In this document: positions 9,843 to 19,224 of the stretch, piece after piece
How the letters are laid out: the number at the start of each line of letters is the position of its first letter
How positions within the stretch are numbered: position 1 is the stretch's first letter
Origin: Demequina sp. NBRC 110055
GTDB lineage: Bacteria > Actinomycetota > Actinomycetes > Actinomycetales > Demequinaceae
Direction of reading: 5' to 3'
Assembly (NCBI RefSeq): GCF_002090135.1
Contig: NZ_BBRL01000008.1
Coordinates: 124,001-188,000 of the forward strand
Length of the DNA: 64,000 bases
Made by a program: the position numbers and the translations under genes
The notes under the pieces: generated by a model
The model's database searches: none
Told to the model about the DNA's origin: nothing
Seen by the model: the letters and a program-made list of their open reading frames with translations, nothing else

Positions 9843-10856
9843 GTGACTGACGCCGCGCTCACGCGCACCGACGCCCCTGTCCGCACCCGGCCACGCCGGG
9901 TGTGGACAGGGGCTCTCATCGGTGCCGCCCTCGCCGTACTCGCCGGCGCGAGCCTGTTCATCGGCGTGTCCGACGTGACGCCCGCGTCGTTGCTCGCGGG
10001 CGACACCGACGCCGCGTTTCTTCTGGTGGCCAGTCGGGTGCCGCGCACCGTCGCCGTCGTTCTCGCCGGCGCCTCGCTCGCCATCGCGGGCCTCATCATG
10101 CAGATGATGGTGCGCAACAAGTTCGTCGAGCCCTCAACGACGGGCGTCACCGAGTTCGCGACGCTCGGCATGCTCGTCGCGATGGTGCTGTGGCCCGGGA
10201 TGACGGTCGTCGGAAAGATGGGAGTCGCCACGGTCTTCGGCCTGGTCGGCACCTGGGTGTTCTTGCGCGTCATCCGCGCCGTGCCCGTACGCCAACTGGT
10301 CCTCGTCCCGCTCGTGGGAATCATGCTGGGCGGCATCGTCGGCGCGGTGACCGCCTTCTTCGCCTACCGGCTCGACCTCCTGCAGTCGCTGGGCCAGTGG
10401 TCGCAGGGCAGCTTCGCCTCGGTGATGCAGGGCCGCTACGAATTCCTCTGGTTCGCGGCCGCGATGGCCGTGGTCGCGTGGGTCGCAGCGGATCGCTTCA
10501 GCGTGATCGGCTTGGGCGAGGAGTTTGCCACGAATCTGGGGCTGAACTATCGCCGCGTCATGGCGATCGGCACCTGCGTGATCGCGGTGATCACGGCATC
10601 GGTCCTCGTCACTGCCGGCATCATCCCCTTCTTGGGACTCGTGGTGCCCAACATTGTCAGTCTGCTGGTGGGCGACAACGTGCGCCGCTCCATTCCGTGG
10701 GTCGCGGGCCTGGGCGCCGTCTTTGTGCTCGCCTGCGACATCATCGCGCGCACGGTGCGCTTCCCCTACGAGATCCCCCTGTCGGTCGTCGTGGGCGTCA
10801 TCGGCGCGGGCCTGTTCCTGTGGCTGCTGCTAAGAAAGGGAAGCCGTGCTCATTGA
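9843..10856 (+). CDS. iron-siderophore ABC transporter permease 1
   Basis: A 337-aa FecCD/BtuC-type permease with about nine membrane helices. MQMMVRNKFVEPSTTGVTEF is close to the equivalent stretch of YclN/FatD-type permeases for catecholate siderophores, distinct from FepD. GTG start 18 bases after the preceding stop; I see no strong ribosome site. Works as a heterodimer with the next gene product and overlaps it by 11 bases, indicating coupled translation. Confidence 0.93.
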   Translation: MTDAALTRTDAPVRTRPRRVWTGALIGAALAVLAGASLFIGVSDVTPASLLAGDTDAAFLLVASRVPRTVAVVLAGASLAIAGLIMQMMVRNKFVEPSTTGVTEFATLGMLVAMVLWPGMTVVGKMGVATVFGLVGTWVFLRVIRAVPVRQLVLVPLVGIMLGGIVGAVTAFFAYRLDLLQSLGQWSQGSFASVMQGRYEFLWFAAAMAVVAWVAADRFSVIGLGEEFATNLGLNYRRVMAIGTCVIAVITASVLVTAGIIPFLGLVVPNIVSLLVGDNVRRSIPWVAGLGAVFVLACDIIARTVRFPYEIPLSVVVGVIGAGLFLWLLLRKGSRAH

Positions 10857-11847
10857 CGTCGTTGAGGCGCCCGCTCCCTCGCGCCGCCGCCTCACGTGGT
10901 CCTCGCCCGCCGTGCGCATCGGCCTGCTCGGCGCCATCGTGGTCGCCCTCGCGGCCGTCTATCTCTTCACCGATATCCCCGGCTCGTTCACCTTCGCGCT
11001 GCGCGTGCGCTCGCTCACCATCGCGGCGATGGCGGTCGTGGCGGTCGCCGTCGGCGTGTCTACGGTGGTGTTCCACACGATCACGGGCAACCGCATCCTG
11101 ACGCCGTCCATCATGGGCTTCGACGCGTTCTACATGCTCGTCTCCACGGTGATCGTGTTCGTGGCAGGAGGCGTGGCGTTCCTGCGCACCGACGCCCTCA
11201 CCCTGTGGGCGGTGCAGGTGCTCGTCATGGTCGCGTTCAGCACACTGCTGTTCACGTGGCTGTTCGGCGGCAAACGGCGCTCGCTGCACCTCATGCTCCT
11301 CGTCGGCATCGTGCTCGGCACGTTCTTTCGCTCGCTCACCGAGTGGATGCAGCGCATGCTCGACCCCCTCGACTTCCAGATCCTCACCGACACCGCCTTC
11401 GCGTCACTCACCCGCCCCGACCCCAGCCTTCTCGCCGCCACCGCAGCGATCGTTGCGGGCGGATGCGCGGCGATCGTGCCGCTGGTGCGCACGCTCGATG
11501 TGCTGTCACTGGGTGAATCGGCCGCGGTGGGCCTCGGAGTCAACCACCGGCGCGTGGTGATGACGCTGTTCGTCATCGTGTCCGTGATGGTCGCGGCCTC
11601 GACCGCGCTCGTGGGCCCCATCCTGTTCTTTGGCCTCATCGTGGCCAACCTCGCCTACTCCTACGCGGGGACCTTCCGCCATCGCTGGACGCTGCCGGCC
11701 GCGGCACTGCTCGGCGCGGTCTTCCTGCTGGCCGGTCAGCTCATCCTCGAGCAGGTGTTCTCTTTCGGGGCGAGCCTGTCGATCGTCATCGAGTTCGCGG
11801 GCGGCCTGTTCTTCCTCGTCCTCGTGCTCAGAAAGGGGGCGCGATGA
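10846..11847 (+). CDS. iron-siderophore ABC transporter permease 2
   Basis: A 333-aa FecCD-type permease. GNRILTPSIMGFDAFYMLV matches the YclO/FatC-type partner permease. The GTG start is preceded by AAAGGGAAG, six bases upstream, inside the end of permease 1. Forms the membrane channel together with permease 1; the last four bases overlap the ATPase gene start (ATGA). Confidence 0.93.
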   Translation: MLIDVVEAPAPSRRRLTWSSPAVRIGLLGAIVVALAAVYLFTDIPGSFTFALRVRSLTIAAMAVVAVAVGVSTVVFHTITGNRILTPSIMGFDAFYMLVSTVIVFVAGGVAFLRTDALTLWAVQVLVMVAFSTLLFTWLFGGKRRSLHLMLLVGIVLGTFFRSLTEWMQRMLDPLDFQILTDTAFASLTRPDPSLLAATAAIVAGGCAAIVPLVRTLDVLSLGESAAVGLGVNHRRVVMTLFVIVSVMVAASTALVGPILFFGLIVANLAYSYAGTFRHRWTLPAAALLGAVFLLAGQLILEQVFSFGASLSIVIEFAGGLFFLVLVLRKGAR

Positions 11848-12602
11848 TCGCGCTCGACCACGTCACCAAGCGCTACGGCACCACCGCGGCGCTCGACGAC
11901 GTCTCCCTCACCCTCGGCGACGTCGGGGTGACCGCGCTGCTCGGCCCCAACGGCGCGGGCAAGTCGACGCTGTTCTCGGTGGTGGGCCGGCTCATCCAGG
12001 CCGATGCCGGCACGGTCACGATCGACGGCCGCGATGTAGCCGAGACACCCTCGTCCGACCTGGCGCGCACCCTTGCGGTGCTGCGTCAGGACAACCACAT
12101 CGCGGCGCGCTTGACGGTGCACGACCTCGTCGAGTTCGGGCGCTTCCCGCATTCGAAGGGTCGTCTCACCGTCGAGGATCGCGAGCACATCGAGCGCGCG
12201 CTCGACTACCTCGACCTCGGCCCCTTGCGCGACCGGTTCCTCGACGAGCTCTCCGGGGGCCAGCGCCAGCGCGCCTTCGTCGCCATGATCCTCGCGCAGG
12301 ACACGCGCTACGTGCTGCTCGACGAGCCGCTGAACAACCTGGACCTGCGCCACATGACGGAGATCATGCGGCTGATCCGCCGCCTTGCGGACGAGCTCGG
12401 CAAGACCGTCATCGTCGTGCTCCACGACATCAACTTCGCCGCGCGCTATGCGGACCGGATCGTGGCGCTGCGCGACGGCCGCGTGGTGGCCGATCACGAC
12501 GTGTCCGGCTTCATGCGACCCGAGGTGCTGGCAGACATCTACGACAGCCCCGTCGAGGTCCACCAGATCGACGGCAAGCCGGTCGCGCTGTACTACGAGT
12601 AG
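11844..12602 (+). CDS. iron-siderophore ABC transporter ATP-binding protein
   Basis: A 252-aa ABC ATPase. Walker A GPNGAGKST, signature LSGGQRQRAF, Walker B YVLLDEPLNNLD and the H-loop LHDINFAARY are all intact. It belongs with FepC/YclP-type siderophore importers and powers the two permeases upstream. The order binding protein, two permeases, ATPase is that of yclQNOP-like systems, arguing for a catecholate-type ligand such as petrobactin or a related xenosiderophore; no siderophore synthesis genes are in the window. Confidence 0.94.
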   Translation: MIALDHVTKRYGTTAALDDVSLTLGDVGVTALLGPNGAGKSTLFSVVGRLIQADAGTVTIDGRDVAETPSSDLARTLAVLRQDNHIAARLTVHDLVEFGRFPHSKGRLTVEDREHIERALDYLDLGPLRDRFLDELSGGQRQRAFVAMILAQDTRYVLLDEPLNNLDLRHMTEIMRLIRRLADELGKTVIVVLHDINFAARYADRIVALRDGRVVADHDVSGFMRPEVLADIYDSPVEVHQIDGKPVALYYE

Positions 12603-12606
12603 GCGC

Positions 12607-13173
12607 TCACGGCACCAAGGACGCGGCCACCACCTGCGCGGCCGCGGCGCGGTCGTCGGCACTGCCGCCCAGGTCGGAGTCCGGCTTCGACGAAATGAGG
12701 ACGGCCATCACCGCCATCCGCATGCGCAGTCTGTCCTCGATCGAGGAGTCGTCGGGAAGGGCCGCGTCCCACAACTGCTGCTTCATGTGGTGGATGAGCT
12801 CGGTCGTGCGGCCCATATTGGCCAGCGCCACCTCGTTTTGCTGCACGCACTGCAGCACTCCCCCGCCCGCGCCACGGGTGATCTCACCCAGGCGGCGGAT
12901 CATCTCGATGCGCCGCTCATGGGTGGGAGCCTCCTCGCGCATCCAGGCGACGAGCTCATCGACCTGGAATGCGACCGAGGACAGCAGCCCGTCGAGGATT
13001 TCCTCCTTGGACTTGAAGTGGTAGTACAGCGCCGCCTTGGTCACGCCGAGGTCCTCGGCGATCTCGCGCAGCGAGGTCTGGTCGTAGCCGTTCGACGTGA
13101 ACCGCTCGAGCGCGACCTCCTGGATCCGCTCGCGGGTGTCGCCGCGCCTGCGCGTCGCCGTCTCGACCGTCAC
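12607..13173 (-). CDS. TetR-family repressor
   Basis: A 188-aa TetR regulator. The N-terminal HTH reads RERIQEVALERFTSNGYDQT, SLREIAEDLGVTKAALYYHF, followed by a helical ligand-binding half. The GTG at 13173 is chosen because GGCAGGAGG lies seven bases upstream, whereas upstream in-frame codons have no ribosome site. It is divergent from the DHA2 efflux pump 217 bases away and most likely represses it, the usual arrangement. Convergent with the iron ATPase gene, 4 bases apart with no visible terminator. Confidence 0.9.
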   Translation of the reverse strand: MTVETATRRRGDTRERIQEVALERFTSNGYDQTSLREIAEDLGVTKAALYYHFKSKEEILDGLLSSVAFQVDELVAWMREEAPTHERRIEMIRRLGEITRGAGGGVLQCVQQNEVALANMGRTTELIHHMKQQLWDAALPDDSSIEDRLRMRMAVMAVLISSKPDSDLGGSADDRAAAAQVVAASLVP

Positions 13174-13216
13174 GTTCGCCTCCTGCCGTGAAGAAAAACT
13201 TCCGTAAAACTTCGCC

Positions 13217-13253
13217 AACTAACTTGACGCCCGGTTAGTAGAGCGCCTAATGT
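13217..13253 (+). promoter_or_regulatory. promoter with overlapping TetR-type operator for the efflux gene
   Basis: TTGACG at 13224-13229 and TAATGT at 13248-13253 form a plausible -35/-10 pair facing the efflux gene. Nearly palindromic arms AACTAAC (13217-13223) and GTTAGTA (13234-13240) embrace the -35 box, and a second similar stretch, AACTTACCGGACGGCTAG, follows near 13262. This is where a TetR repressor would be expected to bind. Confidence 0.45.
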
Positions 13254-13389
13254 CCACTACGTAACTTACCGGACGGCTAGGAAGTTCCACAAGAACCCGG
13301 GCCGCCGCCCCGCCCAGCCGGGCAACCCACGGACAGCGCCGCCGCATCGGCCATCCGCCGGCGCGAAAGCCCTCCACGAAAGGTCCCCC

Positions 13390-14946
13390 ATGGACACCAC
13401 CCCCGATCCCCGCCGCTGGTGGGGCCTGGCCGCGATCGGCCTCGCGCAGCTCATGGTCGTGCTCGACATGACCATCGTCAACATCGCGCTGCCCACGGCC
13501 CAGGCCGATCTCGGCATCTCCGACGCCGACCGCCAGTGGGTCATCACCGCCTATACCCTCGCCTTCGGCGGCCTGCTGCTGCTGGGCGGACGCCTGGGCG
13601 ACGTACTCGGCCGCAAGCGCACGCTGCTGATCGGCCTCATCGGCTTCGCCGGCGCCTCCGCGCTGGGCGGCGTGGCACAGAACTTCGAGATGCTCATCGC
13701 GGCCCGTGCCCTCCAGGGCGTGTTTGCCGCCCTCCTGGCCCCCGCAGCGCTGTCGATGCTCAACGTCACCTTCACCGAGGCCAGGGAGCGCGCCCGCGCG
13801 CTCGGCATCTACGGCGCGATCGCGGGCGGTGGGGCGGCCATCGGCCTGATCCTCGGCGGCGCGCTCACGCAGTACGTCGACTGGCGCTGGACTCTCATGG
13901 TCAACGTGCCGATCGCGATCGTCGCGGTCATCGGCGCCTCGCTGTTCCTGCACGACCGCGCGGGATCCTCCGTGCGCGTGCGCCTCGACATCCCCGGCGC
14001 CGTACTGGCCTCGGCGGGACTCCTCGCGATCGTGTACGGCCTGTCGGAGGCGGAGAACGACGGCTGGACCTCGGGCATCGTGCTCGGCTCGCTTGCGGTG
14101 GGCATCGCCCTCATGGCCGTCTTCGTCGCCGTCGAGCGGCGCACCCCGCACGCCCTCCTGCCGCTGCACCTGCTGCGCGACCGCAACCGCGTGGGGGCGC
14201 TCACCGCGGTCGGGCTCAGCCAGATCGGCATGTTCGGCGTGTTCCTGTTCCTCACGTACTACATGCAGGGCATCCAGGGTTTCTCACCCATGGCGACCGG
14301 CATCGCGTTCCTGCCGATGGTCGTCGGCATGATGACAGGGTCGGTCGGCATCTCGGCCCGCCTGCTGCCGCGCGTGGGCCCGCGCCGCCTCATGCTCCCC
14401 GGCCTGCTCATCGCGGCCGCGGCGCTCGCCTTCCTGACCCAGATCGAGGTCGGCTCGTCGTACTGGCTGCACGTGTTCCCGGGCCTCGTCTTCCTGGGAC
14501 TCGGCATGGGTATGACGTTCATGCCGTCGATGGCCACGGCGACGGGCGGGGTGCGCGGCACCGATGCCGGAGTGGTCTCGGCCACGCTCAACACCACCCA
14601 GCAGGTGGGCGGCTCGATCGGCATCGCCCTGCTCAACACGGTCGCTGCGAACGCCACCACGCGCTGGATCACCGACAACGGCGGCCTCGATGCCGACCAG
14701 GCCCAGGCCGCCGTCTACGGCTTCACCACCGCCATGTGGGTCTCGGTCGCGGCGGTGCTGGTGGCCGCGGCGGCCGCCGCGCTGCTGGTGCGGGTGCAGC
14801 CCGCGCTACAGGTCACGATCTCGGAGCCCACCCCCGAGGAGCGTGCGGAGGCCGAGCTGGCCGGCGCTCCCCTGTCGGGCGCTGAGGTCCCGGTAGCGGT
14901 GGCCGATGCCGCCGACTCCCCGTCGGGCGAGGAGCGCACGCGGTGA
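13390..14946 (+). CDS. DHA2-family (QacA/EmrB-like) drug efflux MFS transporter
   Basis: A 518-aa proton-driven antiporter with about 14 membrane helices. VVLDMTIVNIALP in helix 1 is the DHA2 motif D, WVITAYTLAFGGLLLLGGRL and GDVLGRKR the motif A region. It should export cationic or lipophilic drugs. GAAAGG precedes the ATG. The C-terminal tail is Ala/Glu rich and carries one copy of the dispersed 9-bp word at 14901. Divergent from its probable TetR repressor. Confidence 0.92.
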   Translation: MDTTPDPRRWWGLAAIGLAQLMVVLDMTIVNIALPTAQADLGISDADRQWVITAYTLAFGGLLLLGGRLGDVLGRKRTLLIGLIGFAGASALGGVAQNFEMLIAARALQGVFAALLAPAALSMLNVTFTEARERARALGIYGAIAGGGAAIGLILGGALTQYVDWRWTLMVNVPIAIVAVIGASLFLHDRAGSSVRVRLDIPGAVLASAGLLAIVYGLSEAENDGWTSGIVLGSLAVGIALMAVFVAVERRTPHALLPLHLLRDRNRVGALTAVGLSQIGMFGVFLFLTYYMQGIQGFSPMATGIAFLPMVVGMMTGSVGISARLLPRVGPRRLMLPGLLIAAAALAFLTQIEVGSSYWLHVFPGLVFLGLGMGMTFMPSMATATGGVRGTDAGVVSATLNTTQQVGGSIGIALLNTVAANATTRWITDNGGLDADQAQAAVYGFTTAMWVSVAAVLVAAAAAALLVRVQPALQVTISEPTPEERAEAELAGAPLSGAEVPVAVADAADSPSGEERTR

Positions 14947-15018
14947 CGCGTCCGTAGACCCCCGCCACACCCGGCAGCGCCGGGCACGCTGAGAAGCGTC
15001 CCCGCGAAGCCGCCACAC

Positions 15019-15049
15019 GATGCCCCCGGATCCACGGTCCGGGGGCATC
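15019..15049. terminator. bidirectional hairpin terminator
   Basis: Perfect 12-bp stem GATGCCCCCGGA / TCCGGGGGCATC with a 7-base loop, between the convergent efflux and aldehyde dehydrogenase genes. No long T tract on either side, as is common in high-GC actinobacteria. Confidence 0.8.
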
Positions 15050-15055
15050 GTCACG

Positions 15056-16456
15056 TCACGGCCGCTGAATCCAGACCGTCTTGACCCGCGTCCATTGGTC
15101 GAACGCCGCGAGTGACTTCTCCGCGCCGCCAAAGCCCGACTGCTTCCAGCCGCCGAAGGGCACCGTCATGTCCCCCTCGCTGTACGCACCCACGGACACG
15201 GTGCCGGCCTCGATCCCCCGCGCCAGCGCGAGGGCGTCGTCGAGGCTCTGCGTCCACACCGCGGCGTGGAGGCCGTAATCGACGGCGTTCGCCATGGCGA
15301 TCGCCTCCTCGCGGGTCGCGAACGCCTGCACCGTCATCACCGGGCCGAAGATCTCCGTGGTGAGGATGGGGTCCGCGGGGTCCACACCGGCGAGGATCGT
15401 GGGCGCGAGGTAACGACCTCGGGGTAGCACCGGGACCTCGCGCCCGCCCGCGACTGCCACCGCGCCGCGCTCGACGGCACTCGCAATGGCCACGAGAATC
15501 CTGTCGGCGGCCGCGTCGTCGATGACCGGCCCCACCTGGGTCTCAGCGTTCGCGGGGTCGCCGATCACCAGGGCCGATGCCGCAGCCGCGAGCCGCACGA
15601 CCACCTCGTCGTGGATCGACTCGTGCACCAGCACCCGCGAGCCGGCGGTGCAGTTCTGGCCGGCGGTGAGGAAGGCCTCCTCGGTGATGCCGTCGATGAG
15701 CGCGTCGCCCAGCGCGAGCGCGTCCGGCATCACGACGTGCGGTGCCTTGCCGCCCATCTCGAGGCTCACGCGCTTGAGGTTCGACCGGGCGGAGGCCTCG
15801 AGGATGGCGCGGCCCGTGGCCGTCGACCCTGTAAACGACAGTGCGCCGATGCGAGGGTCGGCCGCCAGCGCAGCGCCCGTCGTCGGGCCGTCGCCTGTCG
15901 CGACGGTGAGCACCCCGGCGGGGATGCCCGCCTCGAGCGCGAGCGTGGCGACATGGAGGACCGACCTGGGGGTCGCATCGGCCGGCTTAAGGATGAGGCA
16001 ATTACCCGCGACGAGGGCGGGGCCGATCTTCCACGCCGCCATGGCGAGCGGATAGTTCCACGGCAGGATCGCGGCGACGACTCCGAAGGGCTCGCGGGTC
16101 GTGTATGCGAGCACCCCCGGGGCCGTCGAGGGCGCCGCACCCGCGAGCTTGTCGGCCGCCTCCGCAAACCACCTGATCGACTCGATCGCACCCGGGATGT
16201 CACCCTCGCGCGCCTCCGTGATCGGCTTGCCCGCGTCCTCGGAGTCGAGCCGTGCGAGCACGTCGGCGTCGCGCTCCATAAGGCCCGCGAGGCGCAGCAT
16301 CGCGGCGGCGCGCTCGCGCGGCGCGAGCCCCGCCCAGACGCCCGAGCGGAACACGCGCCCCGCATCGGCCGCGAGCGAGGCGACCTGGGCCGCCGAGGTC
16401 AGCGGGACCGTGGCGAGCACGGACCCGTCGGCAGGATTGACGACGTCGATGTCCAC
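15056..16456 (-). CDS. NAD(P)-dependent aldehyde dehydrogenase
   Basis: A 466-aa member of the aldehyde dehydrogenase superfamily, oxidising an aldehyde to its acid. PWNYPLAMAAWKIGPAL and LKPADATPRS bind the cofactor, SFTGSTATG is the Rossmann turn, LEMGGKAPHVV carries the general-base Glu, and GQNCTAGSRVLVH the catalytic Cys. Closest in feel to the betaine-aldehyde / gamma-aminobutyraldehyde group. The GTG at 16456 (VDIDVVNPADGS) is chosen since it begins the conserved N-terminal strand; the open frame extends further upstream without support. Substrate not determinable. Confidence 0.9.
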   Translation of the reverse strand: MDIDVVNPADGSVLATVPLTSAAQVASLAADAGRVFRSGVWAGLAPRERAAAMLRLAGLMERDADVLARLDSEDAGKPITEAREGDIPGAIESIRWFAEAADKLAGAAPSTAPGVLAYTTREPFGVVAAILPWNYPLAMAAWKIGPALVAGNCLILKPADATPRSVLHVATLALEAGIPAGVLTVATGDGPTTGAALAADPRIGALSFTGSTATGRAILEASARSNLKRVSLEMGGKAPHVVMPDALALGDALIDGITEEAFLTAGQNCTAGSRVLVHESIHDEVVVRLAAAASALVIGDPANAETQVGPVIDDAAADRILVAIASAVERGAVAVAGGREVPVLPRGRYLAPTILAGVDPADPILTTEIFGPVMTVQAFATREEAIAMANAVDYGLHAAVWTQSLDDALALARGIEAGTVSVGAYSEGDMTVPFGGWKQSGFGGAEKSLAAFDQWTRVKTVWIQRP

Positions 16457-16512
16457 GCGTGCACAGTAGCGCGCGGCGCCCGTCCCCGCCCCGGCCTCGG
16501 CGGCCGCAGGAC

Positions 16513-17115
16513 TTACGCGAGCTGCATGGTGGTGACGCAGGTGGCGTCGTCGGCGTCGTCCGTGGTGACGCGTTCGGTCGCGGTGAGCCCCTCGTGGGTC
16601 ATCGTCACGTCGAACTCGCCATCGCGAGGCAGCCACAGCCCCATGAAGCCGTTGGCGTGGGTGACGGCGTCGCGCTCGACGACGACCTCACCGGTGGCCA
16701 CGTCGGTCACGGTGATCGAGACCGGCTCCTCGTGCATCTCACCGGTGCAGGTGGTCAGCGAGTGGAAGTAGCAGTCGTGGGTCGAGTCCGCGTACGGCGC
16801 GAACGAGACATAGAACTCGTCGTCAGGCATCGGCAGGGAGACCTCCGTGCCGTCCGCGTCGGTGAGCAGCAGCTCGTCGGGACGGATCGAGGCCATCAGC
16901 TCGGCGTCCCGCTCGTCGAGCGGTGTGGCGTCGAGGGTGTCGATGACCTCGCGTGCGTCGAGCCCCGCCAGGCCGTGGGCCGCGAGCAACGAGGCGGCGT
17001 CATCGGAGCCGGTGGCGGACGGCCCGGTCGCCGGCACCGAGGAGCAGGCGGTCAGGGTGAGGGCGAGCGCGGCGACGATGGCGCCGCGGCGCGCGCCGGT
17101 GGAAACGTGAATCAT
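16513..17115 (-). CDS. cueP: CueP-family copper-binding lipoprotein
   Basis: A 200-aa lipoprotein: Arg-containing n-region, hydrophobic core, lipobox LTLTACSS. The body has the CueP signature FAPYADSTHDCYFHSLTTC with its Cys-x7-Cys arrangement, plus the late VTTDDADDATCVTTMQL Cys. CueP in Salmonella is a periplasmic copper-binding protein helping supply copper and resist it; actinobacterial members are surface lipoproteins. Three Cys remain after the lipobox, matching the family. It follows a small membrane protein on the same strand with 58 bases between, suggesting one copper-related unit. Confidence 0.88.
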   Translation of the reverse strand: MIHVSTGARRGAIVAALALTLTACSSVPATGPSATGSDDAASLLAAHGLAGLDAREVIDTLDATPLDERDAELMASIRPDELLLTDADGTEVSLPMPDDEFYVSFAPYADSTHDCYFHSLTTCTGEMHEEPVSITVTDVATGEVVVERDAVTHANGFMGLWLPRDGEFDVTMTHEGLTATERVTTDDADDATCVTTMQLA

Positions 17116-17173
17116 GAGAGGTGTCCTTAGAACTGTCGAAGTGGGTGAAGCGAGCGCGATGAGGCGGTCGCGT

Positions 17174-17575
17174 TCACGTCCGACAGATGCCGAGGGCCAG
17201 GAGGTTTGGCGACGGTTGCCCGGCGCCGCGCAGGGGTACGGGAGGCGCGCTCGTCCGCGTGGCGAGCAGCACGGTCAGCGGTTCACGCGGACGCATGACT
17301 GCCAGGACCGCGAGCATGCTGAGCGCGAGCAGGCACGCCAGCGCGACCCCGTCCTCGGGCTCGCCGCAGGTCTCACAAGTGATGACCGGGCCCGCGTCGA
17401 CGATGGCCTCCACGACTCCGTGGTGGCCGGAGACGGGTCCCGCCGAGGCATCGGCCCCCGCATGGGCGAAGCCCATCGCGACGCTCACCGCGAGCGCGAG
17501 GAGGCCGGCGAGCACGGCCGCCCGCACCGCGACCCTGCGGCGGGTGCGGCGTGCGAGCGGGAGGTTCGCGGCCAT
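17174..17575 (-). CDS. small membrane protein, DUF6153-like
   Basis: A 133-aa protein with an Arg-rich N-terminus, a first membrane helix (about 19-40), an exported loop with Gly-His-His and CETCGEPEDG, a second helix (about 78-94), then a Pro-rich tail ending LLALGICRT. This plan (short, two helices, His/Cys-bearing loop, tail ending in RT) resembles DUF6153 proteins. Its place directly before cueP and the potential His/Cys metal ligands point to metal handling, an inference only. Ribosome site weak; the ATG at 17575 is taken because it starts the basic segment before the first helix. Confidence 0.6.
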   Translation of the reverse strand: MAANLPLARRTRRRVAVRAAVLAGLLALAVSVAMGFAHAGADASAGPVSGHHGVVEAIVDAGPVITCETCGEPEDGVALACLLALSMLAVLAVMRPREPLTVLLATRTSAPPVPLRGAGQPSPNLLALGICRT

Positions 17576-17645
17576 CGTGAGACCAGCGTAGGCGCGGGGC
17601 GCCGCGACGCGGGCGGGACCATCGGCCCTCGTGGCGGGCGCGGGC

Positions 17646-18545
17646 CTACTCGTGGGGTTCCGCGGCCGCCTCGACGGCCGCCTCCTCGGCGGCGGGGACG
17701 GCATTGCGACCGGCCGATGCGACGGCCCCCACCCCCGCGACCGTCACCAACGCGATACCGGCGGCCACGGCCCAGGTGAGGCGCTGGTCGAGGAGGATCA
17801 GTCCCGCAAGTGCGGCGATGGCGGGTGCAAGGGCGAGCAGGATGGCGAAGGTCTCGGCCTTCATGCGGCGCAGCGCGGTGAGTTCGATGCCGTAGGGGAT
17901 GGCCGAGGACAGCACCGCGACGGCGAGCCCGAGCGCGAGCGCCCCCGGGTGCAGGAGGGCGCTGCCGACGACGGTGATCGCGACGGGCAGCGTCAGCACG
18001 GCGCCCACGACCATCGCGAAGGCGAGCCCCACCACGCCCGGCATGGCCGCTCCCGCGGCGCGAGCGGTAAGGATGTAGGCGGCCCACATCACGGCCGCGC
18101 CGACCGCGAAGGCCACGCCCACGGGGTCGAGGTCGTGAGCTCCCCCGCCGAGCAACACCACCCCGGCGGCGGCGAGCGCGGCCCACAGGGCACCGGCCCA
18201 CGACCTGCTCGCGATGACGCTGAGCACGAGCGGGCCCAGCACCTCGATCGTCACCGTGATGCCCAGCGGGATGCGCTCGAGAGCGAGGTAGAAGAAGGCG
18301 TTCATGCCCGCGAGCGCCACGCCGAAGGCGACGACGGTGGGCCAGTGGACCCGGCCGCCGCGGCGAAGGCTCACCACCGCGAGCGGCACCAGGACGAGCG
18401 CCGAGAACACGAGGCGCATCGCGATGACGCCCCACGGCCCCACCTGGGGCATGAGGTTCACGGCGACGGCGGCGCCGGCCTCCTGACACACCAGCCCGAG
18501 GACGACGAACAGGGGCATCCCCACGGCGCGGGCATCGGTCGTCAT
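17646..18545 (-). CDS. EamA/RhtA-type drug/metabolite exporter
   Basis: A 299-aa inner-membrane protein with ten predicted helices in two EamA repeats, e.g. EAGAAVAVNLMPQVGPWGVI and FYLALERIPLGITVTIEVLG; the latter is the conserved stretch of RhtA-like threonine/homoserine exporters. The C-terminus is a Glu/Ala-rich cytoplasmic tail. Likely exports an amino acid or purine-like metabolite. Ends 70 bases before the DUF6153-like gene. Confidence 0.87.
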   Translation of the reverse strand: MTTDARAVGMPLFVVLGLVCQEAGAAVAVNLMPQVGPWGVIAMRLVFSALVLVPLAVVSLRRGGRVHWPTVVAFGVALAGMNAFFYLALERIPLGITVTIEVLGPLVLSVIASRSWAGALWAALAAAGVVLLGGGAHDLDPVGVAFAVGAAVMWAAYILTARAAGAAMPGVVGLAFAMVVGAVLTLPVAITVVGSALLHPGALALGLAVAVLSSAIPYGIELTALRRMKAETFAILLALAPAIAALAGLILLDQRLTWAVAAGIALVTVAGVGAVASAGRNAVPAAEEAAVEAAAEPHE

Positions 18546-18575
18546 GCGGACAATCCTCCCGCACGGATGTTTCGG

Positions 18576-19220
18576 TTACCGACGCGGGCGGTCGACGATG
18601 GTGGTCTCTCCGACCACGGCCTCGACGGCGCCCGCCGTGAGGGCGGCGACCTCGGCGCGGGCGGCCTCCACCTGTTCCGGCGCGACGCGCAGGCCGAGCG
18701 TGGCGACCGCGCCGTACATGGGCTCGTCGAGGACCGCGCCGTGGGCGTCGACCCAGGTGTGCAGGCTCGCGAGGACGCGGCCGGCATCGGCGTGCGGGAC
18801 GTCGAGGCTCAGCGCGGTGAGGCGCACGCGGTCGACCCATTGCGCCTCGTCGAGTGCGGCGGACACCGCCGAGCCGTAGGCGCGCACCAGCCCTCCGGCA
18901 CCCAGCTTCACCCCGCCGAACCAGCGCGTGACGACGGCGACGACGTCGGTGACGTCACGGTGGCGCAGCACCTCGAGCATCGGCACGCCGGCGGTCCCGG
19001 CAGGCTCGCCGTCGTCGCTCGAGCGCTGGCGCTCACCGTGAGGTCCGATGATCAACGCCGTGCAGTGGTGACGCGCATCCCAGTGGGCCTTACGGATCGA
19101 GGCGACCACAGCATCGGCCGCCTCAACTGACGTGACGGGAGTCAGGGACGCGAGGAAGACGGAGCGCTTGATCTCGGTGCGCACCTCGACCGGGCGGGCG
19201 ATCGTGGCGGGCAGGGTCAT
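18576..19220 (-). CDS. YigZ/IMPACT-family protein
   Basis: A 214-aa UPF0029 protein. EIKRSVFLASL, HHCTALIIG, SDDGEPAGTAGVPMLEVL and VTRWFGGVKLGAGGLVRAY are the family hallmarks. Homologues are related to eukaryotic IMPACT, a regulator of Gcn2 in translation control; the bacterial role is unsettled. ATG at 19220 starts the conserved region; further upstream in-frame codons overlap RNase HI. Four bases from the rnhA stop, so co-transcribed with it. Confidence 0.9.
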   Translation of the reverse strand: MTLPATIARPVEVRTEIKRSVFLASLTPVTSVEAADAVVASIRKAHWDARHHCTALIIGPHGERQRSSDDGEPAGTAGVPMLEVLRHRDVTDVVAVVTRWFGGVKLGAGGLVRAYGSAVSAALDEAQWVDRVRLTALSLDVPHADAGRVLASLHTWVDAHGAVLDEPMYGAVATLGLRVAPEQVEAARAEVAALTAGAVEAVVGETTIVDRPRR

Positions 19221-19224
19221 GGGC

